A stretch of DNA of 64,000 nucleotides, taken from Brevibacillus brevis. Its GTDB lineage: Bacteria > Bacillota > Bacilli > Brevibacillales > Brevibacillaceae. Every line of letters begins with the position of its first letter. Position 1 is the stretch's first letter. The translations under genes and the position numbers were made by a program. The notes beneath the pieces are model-generated. The model was given only the letters and a program-made list of their open reading frames with translations, had not been told where the DNA came from and did not search any database. The stretch covers positions 1,009,001 through 1,073,000 of the forward strand of contig NZ_CP041767.1 in the NCBI RefSeq assembly GCF_022026395.1. The letters run 5' to 3'. Positions 17,004 to 25,800 of this stretch are shown in pieces.

Positions 17004-18530
17004 ATGAATAAATGGACGAAAAGCGTATTGGCAATCATGACAGCGAGTCTGGCTGTTACGACACCCATCAGTTCTATGGCGGCAAAAGAATCGAGCGTAA
17101 CGGTGCAGGGAGCGAGCAAAGGTGATGGTGCAATCGATGAGAAGCTGATCAGGAAGATCGAAAAGTCTGTTGAGAGACTCGTTCAAGTTGTGCCTTATCT
17201 AAGGAACTACCCGATCACCGAATTTGAGATGAACGCAGAAACATCCCGGATTGAAGTGAAAAAGTATCAAACGAAGGAAAAGAAAGCTCCCTTTGTGAGA
17301 ATGCATGTCGATCAAAATTCAGGTGAAGTAAAATTTTTCAGCCACATCACAGGCAAAGAAGGTTTCTCTTCCACCTACCCCCTAGAGGATGCGAAGAAAA
17401 AGGCAACGGAGTTCATGAAGCAATGGTATGGCGAGGATATGGCGGACTATCAGTTGGATCAGGAAGCCTCTAATCGTAATTCTTCGATTTTGTTTCGCAA
17501 AATGGTAAATGGGATTCCGTTCCGCAATGACACACTGAATTTCGCCATCAATAGCGAAGGGCAAATTCAGCATCTGGCCAAAGGCGACGGGGATGCAGAT
17601 CCAATGGAAATGGAACAGGATATCAGCAAAATTCAATTCGCTGATCCCAATAAGGTGCATCCAAAAGAAAAGGTAGAAGCGATGTTTGCATCTGCTATGA
17701 AGCCTTACTACGGACAAAGTGCAGATGGGCAAAGCTACAGGTTCTTATACACCCCTTCTTTCGAGGAAATCAATGCGAGCACCGGAGCTGAACGGTCAGC
17801 CAAACCAAATGAAAAAATCATTCAGTTCCAACCAAAAGCAAAGCAAACAATCATCAAATCAAAAGAAGAGGCTGTAGCTTTCTTGACAGCTAAGACAGGA
17901 TACAATCCTACAAAAGGGCGTGCAACTTTTCAGGAAGAGAGCAATCCGAAAACCGGAATCACCAACTATTTGTGGATGACGGAGGAGGAGGTCATCGCCA
18001 ATATTTTCTTCGAAACCAAGACAGGAAAGGTCACGAATTATCAAGTATTGGATACAAAGCGGAAAAGTGAAGCAGACAAAAAGCTGAACGAAGAGCAGGC
18101 GCTAAAAGCTGCCGTGGAAGCCATGTCTGAGTTCCTTCCTCTTACCGATAAAGAAATGGCCGTCACTGCGAATCGATATGAACCCGATCAAAATTTGTAC
18201 AACTTTGACTTTACCGTGCTTCATCAGGGGTATCCGGTAGATGGTATGCTTCGACAGGCGCACGTAGATGCAGCTACGGGAAAAGCAACTTTACTAGATT
18301 GGAGAGTCTCTCAAACGATCAAGCTCCCGGATATCAAGAACGCTATGACAAAAGAGGAAGCAGCCAAGAAGTTTCTTAAAAAATATCCGCTGAAGCTGTA
18401 TTACTCCTTAAATGAGGAAAATAAAAACATGGCCGAGCTCGTTTATATTTCTCCACTCGTTTCTAACGAAGAAATCGATGCGCTAACCGGCGAATTCTAC
18501 ACCTATGGAGAAGAGATAGAAACCGAGTAA
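17004..18530 (+). CDS. Secreted YcdB/YcdC domain protein
   Basis: A 508-residue secreted protein with a Sec signal peptide (Lys-rich start, hydrophobic core, SSMAA cleavage region near residue 28). The body carries PepSY-like YcdB/YcdC repeats, seen as recurring blocks of KEEAxxFLxxxx followed by FxxxxxGxxxxxxxxVxxDxxTGxxxxxx; examples lie near residues 105-185, 275-350 and 360-505. The ATG at 17004 is preferred to an in-frame GTG at 16986. It heads an operon with an ECF sigma factor and a related membrane protein, suggesting it is part of an envelope signal-sensing unit. Confidence 0.82.
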   Translation: MNKWTKSVLAIMTASLAVTTPISSMAAKESSVTVQGASKGDGAIDEKLIRKIEKSVERLVQVVPYLRNYPITEFEMNAETSRIEVKKYQTKEKKAPFVRMHVDQNSGEVKFFSHITGKEGFSSTYPLEDAKKKATEFMKQWYGEDMADYQLDQEASNRNSSILFRKMVNGIPFRNDTLNFAINSEGQIQHLAKGDGDADPMEMEQDISKIQFADPNKVHPKEKVEAMFASAMKPYYGQSADGQSYRFLYTPSFEEINASTGAERSAKPNEKIIQFQPKAKQTIIKSKEEAVAFLTAKTGYNPTKGRATFQEESNPKTGITNYLWMTEEEVIANIFFETKTGKVTNYQVLDTKRKSEADKKLNEEQALKAAVEAMSEFLPLTDKEMAVTANRYEPDQNLYNFDFTVLHQGYPVDGMLRQAHVDAATGKATLLDWRVSQTIKLPDIKNAMTKEEAAKKFLKKYPLKLYYSLNEENKNMAELVYISPLVSNEEIDALTGEFYTYGEEIETE

Positions 18531-18546
18531 GAAAGGGGGAAGCCTG

Positions 18547-19086
18547 TTGTCTGGGGAGTTGGCGGAACGAATTGGGGTTATTTACGAGGCTCACTATGAT
18601 GACATCTACTATTTTTTGCTCTACTTTACGGGCAGACAAGAAGATGCAGAAGACATGGTGCAGGAAGTATTTTCACGACTGTTAAAAATTTTGCCGAGGT
18701 ACGATGGTCGGGTCGCCATGAAGACATGGCTATTTTCCATCGCCAAGCATGTCGCGATTGATCATTACCGCAAACAAAAGTGGCAGCGTTTGTTCTCAGA
18801 CAACTGGTTGGCCCTCATGAAGTCTACGGAGGGCCTTCCAGAAGAGGAGCTTGCGACAAAAGAAGAGATGCATAGTATTCAACGGGCATTGCAACAGTTG
18901 AAGCCCGATCAGCGCATCATAGTAATTTTTCGCTATATAAAGGAGTACAGTGTCAAGGAAACAGCCGAGATTTTGGCGATTCCAGAGACAAAAGTGAGAG
19001 TGGACTGTCACAGGGGACTAAAAGCGTTGCAGAAAATACTCGGCAACGTTTGCGAGGAGAGGATTGCTAATGAGTTTGCCAGATGA
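18547..19086 (+). CDS. ECF RNA polymerase sigma factor
   Basis: A 179-residue sigma-70 group 4 protein. Region 2 (about 10-75) has YFTGRQEDAEDMVQEVFSRLL and the -10-binding TWLFSIAKHVAIDHYRKQK; region 4 (about 110-165) has the helix-turn-helix ALQQLKPDQRIIVIFRYIKEYSVKETAEIL. It starts with TTG behind AAAGGGGGAA. The downstream gene overlaps it by 17 bases, the usual sign of a sigma/anti-sigma pair. An ECF-type promoter heads the operon. Confidence 0.93.
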   Translation: MSGELAERIGVIYEAHYDDIYYFLLYFTGRQEDAEDMVQEVFSRLLKILPRYDGRVAMKTWLFSIAKHVAIDHYRKQKWQRLFSDNWLALMKSTEGLPEEELATKEEMHSIQRALQQLKPDQRIIVIFRYIKEYSVKETAEILAIPETKVRVDCHRGLKALQKILGNVCEERIANEFAR

Positions 19087-20632
19087 AAACCACATAGTTG
19101 AATTACTGAATCACGTCAGGCAGGAGAGCAACCCACCTCGTCAAGTGTGGAAGCAGATGGGCAAGGAGAGACTCATTCGTGAGGCGTATCGAATGGAGCA
19201 AGCAGCGAAGATCAAGCGAGTTGTCGCGGGAGCTGGTTCCCTTGCAGCAGCCGTATTCATGGGTGTTTGGCTGAGCTATGATTCAGCGCAGAAGCCATCT
19301 GTTGATACGCAAACAACCATCTCACCTCCAGCCGTCATAACAGCTACGCCACCGCTTGCTACGCCTTCTCCTCCAGTGGAAAGCAAGGCTAAGCCACAGC
19401 AGGAGCAGGAAGCTATCCCAAAAGCAGGCAACAAAATCGTTCAAAACCAAACGGCTACACGTGATACTCTACAGCCGCAGTCCGTAGCCGAGGAGCCTGC
19501 AAGGAACCCAACAGATAGGAGTCAACCCACATCAACACGTGAGAAATCACCATTGGAAGATCAGGCAGTGGCCTATTTGCAAAAGAAGCTGGGAGCACAG
19601 AGCAAACAGTTTGAAGTGGATTATGTTCACTCGAATTTGGCCCAGGGAGAAGTGGCTTTTCGCAAAATCATCAATGGCATTCCTCTTCAGGAGAATAGTG
19701 CGACAGTTCGTATCTCCCCAAAAACGGGGGAAATGACCTTGCTTCTTTACCCTGATCTCGAAGATAGTGGCGTAGCATCACAGCCTGCCAATCGTGAAGG
19801 GACAATCGACAAGAAGAAGGCTGCCCAACAGCTGGGGAGTACGCTTCGCCTCGTTTATGCAGGAAAGAAACAACCAGAGCTTCAATATGTAGTAGCATCA
19901 GATGTTTTTGTGCAAGCGAAAACAGGCAAGCTGATCAGCCAAGCGGGAGCAGAGAAAAAGTCCGTTGCTGTTTCAGGACAAGGAAAACCACTCGTGCTGA
20001 AAACTTCTGGTGAGGTGGCAAAGCTGCTTGAGCGCAAGTTGGGCATAAAGGTGGAACAAAAAGCATTCATCGGTGTAAATCCGCACGGTATTTCATATTC
20101 CTGGAACGATGGGCAGGGCAACGGCGTTTCTGTTGAGACGACAGATGACGGAGCATTTCTCGGGTATTCACGGATGACTACAGATGAACGTAAGTACCAA
20201 CGAGAAACGACCTACGAACAGGCACAAGCAATGGCGATAGCCCACCTGGAGAAATTCCTCCCCGCCAATGTTCGTGAGCTGTCATTGGAAGCGTCGCAAG
20301 AGTCACCTAGCACCATTCAGTTTACCTTTGCACCGAAGGTCAACGGGATTCCCGTCATGGATCATCCTTATAAAGTGGCTGTCGAGCTGGCTAGCGGGCT
20401 TGTTACCGAGCTTACGGGCAATTTTTCGGATTTATCATGGGTACAAACCGATCAGACAGCAAAAACGCTCTCCAAGGAAGAGGCACTTGATCAATTTGTG
20501 CAACATGCTCCATTGGAACTCGTGTACTTGCCCGCGGAAAAAGGGGCAGAGCCAGTACTTGCTTACCAAATCCGCCGGGATTCAGAACAGCCATGGGCAA
20601 TAGAAGCCTCGACAGGTAAGGTCATCAACTAA
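19070..20632 (+). CDS. Probable anti-sigma factor with YcdB/YcdC-like extracellular domain
   Basis: A 520-residue protein: a ~48-residue cytoplasmic head (PDENHIVELLNHVRQE..., a plausible sigma-binding segment), one transmembrane helix at about 49-67, a Pro/Thr/Gln-rich linker to about residue 160, then a large outer domain with YcdB/YcdC-type repeats (IINGIPLQENSATVRIS, SPKTGEMTLLLYPD, FAPKVNGIPVMDHPYKV). The domain resembles that of the secreted protein two genes upstream. Overlap with the sigma gene and this topology suggest it holds the sigma factor inactive; that role is inferred. Confidence 0.8.
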   Translation: MSLPDENHIVELLNHVRQESNPPRQVWKQMGKERLIREAYRMEQAAKIKRVVAGAGSLAAAVFMGVWLSYDSAQKPSVDTQTTISPPAVITATPPLATPSPPVESKAKPQQEQEAIPKAGNKIVQNQTATRDTLQPQSVAEEPARNPTDRSQPTSTREKSPLEDQAVAYLQKKLGAQSKQFEVDYVHSNLAQGEVAFRKIINGIPLQENSATVRISPKTGEMTLLLYPDLEDSGVASQPANREGTIDKKKAAQQLGSTLRLVYAGKKQPELQYVVASDVFVQAKTGKLISQAGAEKKSVAVSGQGKPLVLKTSGEVAKLLERKLGIKVEQKAFIGVNPHGISYSWNDGQGNGVSVETTDDGAFLGYSRMTTDERKYQRETTYEQAQAMAIAHLEKFLPANVRELSLEASQESPSTIQFTFAPKVNGIPVMDHPYKVAVELASGLVTELTGNFSDLSWVQTDQTAKTLSKEEALDQFVQHAPLELVYLPAEKGAEPVLAYQIRRDSEQPWAIEASTGKVIN

Positions 20633-20638
20633 AAAGCA

Positions 20639-20686
20639 AGCAACTTATCTCCAGAAAAGATGCTTCATGGAGGTAAGTTGCTTTAC
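20639..20686 (+). terminator. Terminator of the ECF operon
   Basis: AGCAACTTATCTCC at 20639-20652 and GGAGGTAAGTTGCT at 20669-20682 form a 14-bp stem with one wobble, directly after the stop codon. The T tail is short. Confidence 0.75.
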
Positions 20687-20714
20687 TGGTTCGAGAACGG
20701 TCGATGCGAAGCCT

Positions 20715-21287
20715 TTAGCGGGACAGCAGGGGATAACTCGCGTGCACATGTTGTTTGAAGCTTTCATAATCCGAGGCATGTATATGAGAGTCGTGGTCGC
20801 TTATACATACATGCTTCATGCAAAGGCGCTGAGCGAACCGATTGCCTGCTTCTGTGATATTATCCATGATGATCGATTGGATACGGCAGCCACTCTGCTC
20901 GACATGAGCCAGTACATCGAGATAATGATGTAGCATCATGCGCAAGGCAGGGCTTTTCCGATAAGAATGATCGACAATGACACAGGACAGAAAATAATAA
21001 ACTTGCTCGGGAGAAGTCGTTAAATCCTCGATATCCGCGGTCGTCATCAGGCTGTCTTTAAATGTCCCTTGTGCAATTTGCAGGTAAATATGCGGCTTGA
21101 CGGGAAGCAGGTTCATAAAAGCAATGATGCGCCCATTCTCTTCGATCGCAACGACCGAATCGGGACGAAACAAATACCAATTGTAGCTCTCTTGGTACGG
21201 TGTAATAAATTCAGCATCGTAGTATTGAAGCTCGAGTTGTTCCATTTGTTTAAAATGCTCAAGCTGCAAATGCTCCATGATCTTCAT
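20715..21287 (-). CDS. Putative acyltransferase (GNAT-like), 190 aa
   Basis: A 190-residue cytoplasmic protein that resembles GNAT folds: a FMNLLPVKPHIYLQIAQG strand region, then FLSCVIVDHSYRKSPALRMMLHHYLDVLAH, which sits where GNAT proteins carry the acyl-CoA loop and helix, and a terminal FAQRLCMKHVCISDH strand. The canonical Q/RxxGxG/A is degenerate, so the call is moderate. Start at 21287 because AAGGAGA lies 7 bases ahead. It begins 16 bases after the nucleotidyltransferase stop and is probably co-transcribed with it. Confidence 0.6.
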   Translation of the reverse strand: MKIMEHLQLEHFKQMEQLELQYYDAEFITPYQESYNWYLFRPDSVVAIEENGRIIAFMNLLPVKPHIYLQIAQGTFKDSLMTTADIEDLTTSPEQVYYFLSCVIVDHSYRKSPALRMMLHHYLDVLAHVEQSGCRIQSIIMDNITEAGNRFAQRLCMKHVCISDHDSHIHASDYESFKQHVHASYPLLSR

Positions 21288-21303
21288 AAGCCAATCTCCT
21301 TCT

Positions 21304-22095
21304 TTATTCCGTATGACTAGGCGACAATTCACAGATATAGCGAATAAATCTCTGGGTTTCCTTTGCCCGCTTGAATCTGTTCGAAAATAAAGATGGTTCA
21401 TTTGGGTGGTAGCGTATTCGCAAGGATTCTTTCAGCAAGGGATGCCATTCACTGGGAAGCTCTTGCAAAGCCTGTTCTACGGCTTTTCTTTTCGGAATAA
21501 TGCTCTCATGGATGAGCGCGTAATAGATTCGGCTTAAGGTGAAAACGGCGAATTCTACCCACTCATCGAGCATGAATTTTACCATGCTTTTTCCTTTCGG
21601 CGCCCAATAATCATGGACATTGTATTTCATCGTTTCCCCGACATCCAACCATTGGGTAGGGATGTGTAATGCTTCAACACTTCTCCCCATAACGGTAATG
21701 CCCCGTTGCTTGAGGATCCACCACGTCACATGATTGACATCATAGTGGCCGGATGATTTGAATGTCCCATTGTCAACGTAAGGATAAGGCTCCAGGGATG
21801 GATTGGCTTTTCCGACGTCATCCAGCTGGATATACATGCCGTCCATTCTTTTAGCGAATGGGTTGGTGTTTTGCAGAGCCTGATGAATGTTCTTGAGCGT
21901 TTCTATTTCAGCATTCGTTAATCCTCTATGCAAAAGTGTTACAAAATCAATATCGCTGTTATCTTCCTCGAAGCCAGATAGAGCAATAGAACCATACAAA
22001 TACACACCGTAGATGACAGTAGGCAGTTCAGTCATAAGTCGTTGCGTATAGTCGTGTACGAAAGGTCTAATGCTTTCCGGGATTCTCGTGTCCAT
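21304..22095 (-). CDS. Aminoglycoside-type nucleotidyltransferase (AadA/ANT-like)
   Basis: A 263-residue protein with an N-terminal nucleotidyltransferase domain: VYLYGSIALSG with Gly35-Ser36 followed by Asp48-x-Asp50 in NSDIDFV, the metal-binding signature. The C-terminal half (about 110-255) is the helical domain found with ANT(3'')/ANT(9) adenylyltransferases, with YALIHESIIPKRKAVEQAL. Such enzymes adenylylate streptomycin or spectinomycin, but distant members may act on other substrates, so resistance is only possible. AAGGAG precedes the ATG at 22095 by 7 bases. Confidence 0.82.
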   Translation of the reverse strand: MDTRIPESIRPFVHDYTQRLMTELPTVIYGVYLYGSIALSGFEEDNSDIDFVTLLHRGLTNAEIETLKNIHQALQNTNPFAKRMDGMYIQLDDVGKANPSLEPYPYVDNGTFKSSGHYDVNHVTWWILKQRGITVMGRSVEALHIPTQWLDVGETMKYNVHDYWAPKGKSMVKFMLDEWVEFAVFTLSRIYYALIHESIIPKRKAVEQALQELPSEWHPLLKESLRIRYHPNEPSLFSNRFKRAKETQRFIRYICELSPSHTE

Positions 22096-22142
22096 AAGCA
22101 AGCTCCTTTTTGAAGATCAAGATTAGCTGAACTCGCTAGGTA

Positions 22143-22171
22143 TTTCCATCGTTTTCATACCCCAGTATAAT
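22143..22171 (+). promoter_or_regulatory. Promoter of the leader peptide/GNAT unit
   Basis: TTTCCA (22143-22148), 17-base spacer, TATAAT (22166-22171). Transcription should begin near 22178, so the ATG at 22176 cannot be the main start of the acetyltransferase. Confidence 0.6.
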
Positions 22172-22209
22172 CCATATGACAACAACTGTTAAAGGAGGCG
22201 TTTATTGTG

Positions 22210-22254
22210 ATGGAGCAAATGCTAACAAAGGGCAAAATTTTGAAAGGGGTATAA
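22210..22254 (+). CDS. Leader peptide, 14 aa, upstream of the GNAT gene
   Basis: A 14-codon frame (MEQMLTKGKILKGV) with AAAGGAGG 8-11 bases before its GTG/ATG start pair (GTG 22207, ATG 22210). It ends in TAA at 22252-22254, two bases before the GTG of the acetyltransferase at 22257, and the GNAT ribosome site GAAAGGGG lies inside it. Translation of the peptide would therefore affect initiation at the GNAT gene, by coupling or, as in known resistance leaders, by stalling. The frame is seen directly; the regulatory role is inferred. Confidence 0.55.
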   Translation: MEQMLTKGKILKGV

Positions 22255-22256
22255 AG

Positions 22257-23180
22257 GTGAGGCAATTTTCAACTGACGTTATTATTCGGAATTTTCAAAA
22301 GGAAGACTTCCCGTTACTTGGCGAACTATATCAAGCTGTTACTGCAAAAGAAAACGCGACGTTTTGGTGGGTCGGTGAAGAAGCAAATTGGTGTAATGTT
22401 TATTGTGCATTTGAAAATGGAAAAATGATCGCGAAGGGGCAAGTCAGTATCATAAATACGATCCCTCCCGGACGTTCAGAAGAAAACAAGCATTCAATCT
22501 ACGTGAATCTAAAAACGCTCCCGGAACGAGACGATGACGCCGAATTGCTAGAAAAGGTGTACCAGCATCTTCTGCAAAGAGCTCTGCAATTAAAAGAAAC
22601 GTTGCCAGCTACGTACCAAACGATGCTATGTGTCGGCAACGATTCATCTGAAACAAAGAACAACCGATTTTTCACTCAAATGGGCTACAAGCATTTGAAT
22701 AGCTTGTATCAGATGAAACGCGATTTACTAGAACCTATTCCTGTGTTAACGCTGGACGAAGGCTTTGATTTTTCATATTGGAAAATGGAGAGCTCAGGGG
22801 AAGAAAAAGATTACTTGAATGTGGAAGCCACGATCTGGCCGGATGCTCCGTTAGGACATGAACGATTGTCTGAATACAAGAGTAAAGCGCTCTGGACATC
22901 AATGGTGATTCGTTATAACAATACGATAGCTGCGGGCTTGATGGCATGGCGAGAGGAAGAAGATGGAGTAATCGAGGATGTTTTCGTACAAGAACCTTGG
23001 CGGAAGCGTGGATTTGCGAAGTTTTTACTGGCACAAGCATTGGAGTATCTAAAATCGCATGAGCTGAAATCCGCGTATCTCATGGTTGAAACGAGGAATA
23101 TATCAGCCTTGTCTCTATACAAATCGGTTGGATTCAAGGTAGATAAAGAAGAGATCAGGTATTATACAGAATGGAAATAA
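22257..23180 (+). CDS. GNAT family N-acetyltransferase, two-domain
   Basis: A 307-residue protein with tandem GNAT folds. The N-terminal half (about 5-155) is degenerate (RNFQKEDFPLLGELYQAV, YQTMLCVGNDSSETKNNRFFTQMGY). The C-terminal half is canonical: IEDVFVQEPWRKRGFAKFLL supplies the acetyl-CoA loop (RKRGFA) and NISALSLYKSVGFKV the last strand. I place the start at GTG 22257 from the promoter and leader-peptide geometry. Two-domain GNATs of this kind are often poorly characterised; the substrate is unknown. Confidence 0.82.
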   Translation: MRQFSTDVIIRNFQKEDFPLLGELYQAVTAKENATFWWVGEEANWCNVYCAFENGKMIAKGQVSIINTIPPGRSEENKHSIYVNLKTLPERDDDAELLEKVYQHLLQRALQLKETLPATYQTMLCVGNDSSETKNNRFFTQMGYKHLNSLYQMKRDLLEPIPVLTLDEGFDFSYWKMESSGEEKDYLNVEATIWPDAPLGHERLSEYKSKALWTSMVIRYNNTIAAGLMAWREEEDGVIEDVFVQEPWRKRGFAKFLLAQALEYLKSHELKSAYLMVETRNISALSLYKSVGFKVDKEEIRYYTEWK

Positions 23181-23188
23181 GAAAGACG

Positions 23189-23225
23189 AAAAGAGGGAGC
23201 GCTAGCGAGGCTTCCCTCTTTTTTA
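23189..23225 (+). terminator. Terminator of the two-domain GNAT gene
   Basis: AAAAGAGGGAGC pairs with GCTTCCCTCTTTT across a short loop, ending in six T residues. Confidence 0.85.
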
Positions 23226-23346
23226 TGCAAGTTGATTCGGAATTCTCTTGCAAGAAATACATAGATAAGGTAAAACATGGGTGTATCTTAAGCCGATACA
23301 ATAGAGAGGACCAAGCGTCTGAATGATAAGAAGGTGAGGATCTGCG

Positions 23347-24090
23347 ATGAACTTTTTCAAAAAGCTATTCGGCGGTACAAACAACGGAGAAAAGTCAAAA
23401 GACGGTACTACGATTTACACATATAACGAACAAGCTGATTATGAACCCCCAGCTCCCATGGAATATGTAGAAGAAATCGTTGCCCACTTTGAAAAGGTAT
23501 TTGCCGGAAGAGAAAGCAATGTTTTTCACGAAATTATTTCCGATACGATCCATATTGATGTGAATGTGATGAGCCCTACAGAAGAAGAGCCATTTTGGGT
23601 TCTGTATACGAATGGGATGAGTGATCTGCCGATGACGATCCCGGATGAAATACAGGAGCAGATGGAAGAGAATATTGAGCGAGCAGAACTGATGATATTT
23701 TTGCCGGCTTCCTGGGAACTGACACAAGAGTCGCTAGAGGATGAAAATAACTACTGGCCAATTAGACTGATGAAAATGCTGGCACGGTTTCCTCACCAGT
23801 ACAATACATGGTTGGGATACGGGCATACGATACCGAATTATCAGGAATATGAACCGTATGCGGATGGCACGGGTTTAAATGGAGTCGTTCTGTTTCAGCT
23901 ATCAGAGGAAATCAGTGTCATTCCCACCAAGGACGGGAACAAGATTCATACCTATTTCTTGATTCCTTTGTATAAAGAAGAGATGGAATATAAATTGGAG
24001 CATGGCATGGATGCGCTTTTGGATAAATTGTTTGAGCTGGAAGATGATGCGCTGATTTTGAATCCGAATAGAAGAAATACGTGCAAGTAA
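23347..24090 (+). CDS. Suppressor of fused (SUFU) domain protein
   Basis: A 247-residue protein with a short Lys-rich N-terminus and a SUFU domain from about residue 38: IVAHFEKVFAGRESNVFHEIISDTIHIDVNVMSPTEEEPFWVLYTNGMSDLPM is the hallmark region, and AELMIFLPASWEL and YWPIRLMKMLARFPHQYNTWLGYGHTI follow. Bacterial SUFU proteins are common as predicted immunity proteins against polymorphic toxins and in housekeeping settings; no toxin gene is adjacent. Family call firm, role unknown. Confidence 0.88.
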   Translation: MNFFKKLFGGTNNGEKSKDGTTIYTYNEQADYEPPAPMEYVEEIVAHFEKVFAGRESNVFHEIISDTIHIDVNVMSPTEEEPFWVLYTNGMSDLPMTIPDEIQEQMEENIERAELMIFLPASWELTQESLEDENNYWPIRLMKMLARFPHQYNTWLGYGHTIPNYQEYEPYADGTGLNGVVLFQLSEEISVIPTKDGNKIHTYFLIPLYKEEMEYKLEHGMDALLDKLFELEDDALILNPNRRNTCK

Positions 24091-24107
24091 AAATATACGA
24101 ATTCCCG

Positions 24108-24133
24108 ACCCCTTTTTACTAAAGGGGTTTTTT
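24108..24133 (+). terminator. Terminator of the SUFU gene
   Basis: ACCCCTTT and AAAGGGGT flank a 5-base loop and are followed by six T residues. Confidence 0.85.
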
Positions 24134-24178
24134 GTAAGATGTTACAATAATCACACAAAAATCAGTTGGAGGCAAACG

Positions 24179-24640
24179 ATGATTCATTTTCGAGTCGCAA
24201 CAGCAAAAGACCTGAATAGAATTGTTCAAATGCTTGCGGATGATGAATTAGGCAAGACGAGAGAGCGTTACGAAACTCCGCTACCAGAAAGTTACATAAA
24301 AGCGTTTGAATCCATTGACGCAGATCCCAATAACGAATTGATTGTGGCGTGCCGGGATGAGGAAATTATTGGTGTCCTTCAGATTACGTTTACTCCTTAT
24401 CTGACACATCAAGGTAGCTGGAGAGCGACGATTGAGGGGGTTCGGATAGCATCTACGGAAAGGGGTCAAGGAGTTGGGAGCGAGTTAATTGAATGGGCGA
24501 TTGAACGGGCGAAAGAGAGGGGCTGCCATCTGTGTCAACTAACGACAGATAAACAACGAGAAGATGCGTTGCACTTTTATGAACGCTTAGGATTTAAAGC
24601 GACGCATGAGGGGCTGAAAATGAAGCTGTCCATCGACTAA
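24179..24640 (+). CDS. GNAT family N-acetyltransferase
   Basis: A 153-residue single-domain GNAT. Motif A is intact: IEGVRIASTERGQGVGSELIEWAIERAKERGC with the acetyl-CoA-binding RGQGVG; motif B is ALHFYERLGFKAT. It resembles the YjgM/PaiA-like small acetyltransferases that modify amino acids or small amines. GGAGG precedes the ATG by 8 bases. The substrate cannot be read from sequence. Confidence 0.9.
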   Translation: MIHFRVATAKDLNRIVQMLADDELGKTRERYETPLPESYIKAFESIDADPNNELIVACRDEEIIGVLQITFTPYLTHQGSWRATIEGVRIASTERGQGVGSELIEWAIERAKERGCHLCQLTTDKQREDALHFYERLGFKATHEGLKMKLSID

Positions 24641-24657
24641 CAAAAGTACGATGGAAA

Positions 24658-24700
24658 AGGAAAACGGGTTCCATATACGTAATATAGAACCCGTTTTCCT
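24658..24700. terminator. Bidirectional terminator
   Basis: AGGAAAACGGGTTC (24658-24671) and GAACCCGTTTTCCT (24687-24700) are perfectly complementary over 14 bases. It serves the GNAT gene and the convergent anti-sigma gene. Confidence 0.9.
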
Positions 24701-24723
24701 CTGCTATGACCGAGCCAAGTCGC

Positions 24724-25800
24724 CTATTCGATTTCAATTCGATTAATATCACCAACATCCAAATTTCCAAGCTGTATGGAGAAACTTGGTTTCCCCGGAC
24801 TTCTCAAAATATAGCCGCCCCAGTCCCGACCGCCGTAAGCCGTATATCCAGAGATATCTACGCCAAAAATGTCCTGAATAAGTGGCTTGGTTACAGGGAT
24901 GACTTCATTTAGTGCTTTGATTTTATAGTTTTCTGCTCCATGGCTCACTTCATACACTTGACCTGTTTTTGCCCCGATCATTACTTCATATTTCTTTTGT
25001 TTATTCATGAGCAACCATTTCTCTTCACGTTCATCTGAACGTTTTTGGGCCTGGGTAAAGGAAAGATTTTTTTCATTGGATAAACGGGTCAAAGCTGTTT
25101 GCGCCATGGAGATGATCTTTTGATCGACGTCTTCTAGGTTGTAATATAATATGAAATCAGACACTTTATTTGTTGGGAGATCGACTATGACATATTGTTT
25201 GTCATCTGTCCAAAAGGAAAAATATGCTTCCTTCTCACTTTTGAAAAAACCGGTATTTTGGAAGGTAACCTGTTGCTTCGTATCCTTAAATGCTTCTTGT
25301 GCAGTCTCTACATATGTATGATAGGACTTCGGTAATTCGTTGATCGCAAACCTCGCAAAGACGGTAAGAACCTCAGTGGTACCAGGCTTAAAAGTGACGA
25401 TGGCTTCTCGGGTTTCTTGATTCTTTGCCTGTACCCTATAGGAGTCTGCGCCTTTCTCAATCTCTCCAAATGAGAAGGTCTTTTGAATGCCACTCGCATC
25501 TTGTACGGCTTTTTGAGCAGCTGCAAAATACGTTTGTTCTTCAGGATTCAAGGCTGAACTGCTCGTTGATTCTGCTGGTGCAGAAAATGGTTTCAACCAG
25601 AAAAAACCGAGCAATAGGCCGCAGGTGATCAGCCCTTTTGCCATCCATCCATAGTACATTTTTCGTTTGTTCACTTTTTGAAGTTTACCTCCTTCTTCTC
25701 GCACACCTTCTAATATTGCTTGGCTTCGTTCTCGGGAAAGGATTTGCTCCGGGAATTGATTCAATTCTTCCAGAATGATCTGCTCCTCACATGATGGCAT
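24724..25800 (-). CDS. Probable membrane anti-sigma factor, 358 aa
   Basis: A 358-residue one-pass membrane protein. Residues 1-50 are cytoplasmic (a helical ILEELNQFPEQILSRERSQAILEGV segment that could clasp a sigma factor), a hydrophobic helix lies at about 53-70, and the rest is extracellular with PepSY-like features (AKTGQVYEVSHGAENYKI, FKPGTTEVLTVFARF). Its start overlaps the end of the ECF sigma gene by 14 bases, the normal arrangement for a cognate pair. No zinc-binding HxxxCxxC motif is present, so it would belong to a non-ZAS class. The function is inferred. Confidence 0.75.
   Translation of the reverse strand: MPSCEEQIILEELNQFPEQILSRERSQAILEGVREEGGKLQKVNKRKMYYGWMAKGLITCGLLLGFFWLKPFSAPAESTSSSALNPEEQTYFAAAQKAVQDASGIQKTFSFGEIEKGADSYRVQAKNQETREAIVTFKPGTTEVLTVFARFAINELPKSYHTYVETAQEAFKDTKQQVTFQNTGFFKSEKEAYFSFWTDDKQYVIVDLPTNKVSDFILYYNLEDVDQKIISMAQTALTRLSNEKNLSFTQAQKRSDEREEKWLLMNKQKKYEVMIGAKTGQVYEVSHGAENYKIKALNEVIPVTKPLIQDIFGVDISGYTAYGGRDWGGYILRSPGKPSFSIQLGNLDVGDINRIEIE

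Noticed and set aside
22176..22256. ATG at 22176 as start of the acetyltransferase
   Set aside because: It lies 5 bases after the TATAAT box, so it would be at the very 5' end of the RNA and has no ribosome site. The GTG at 22257 fits better.
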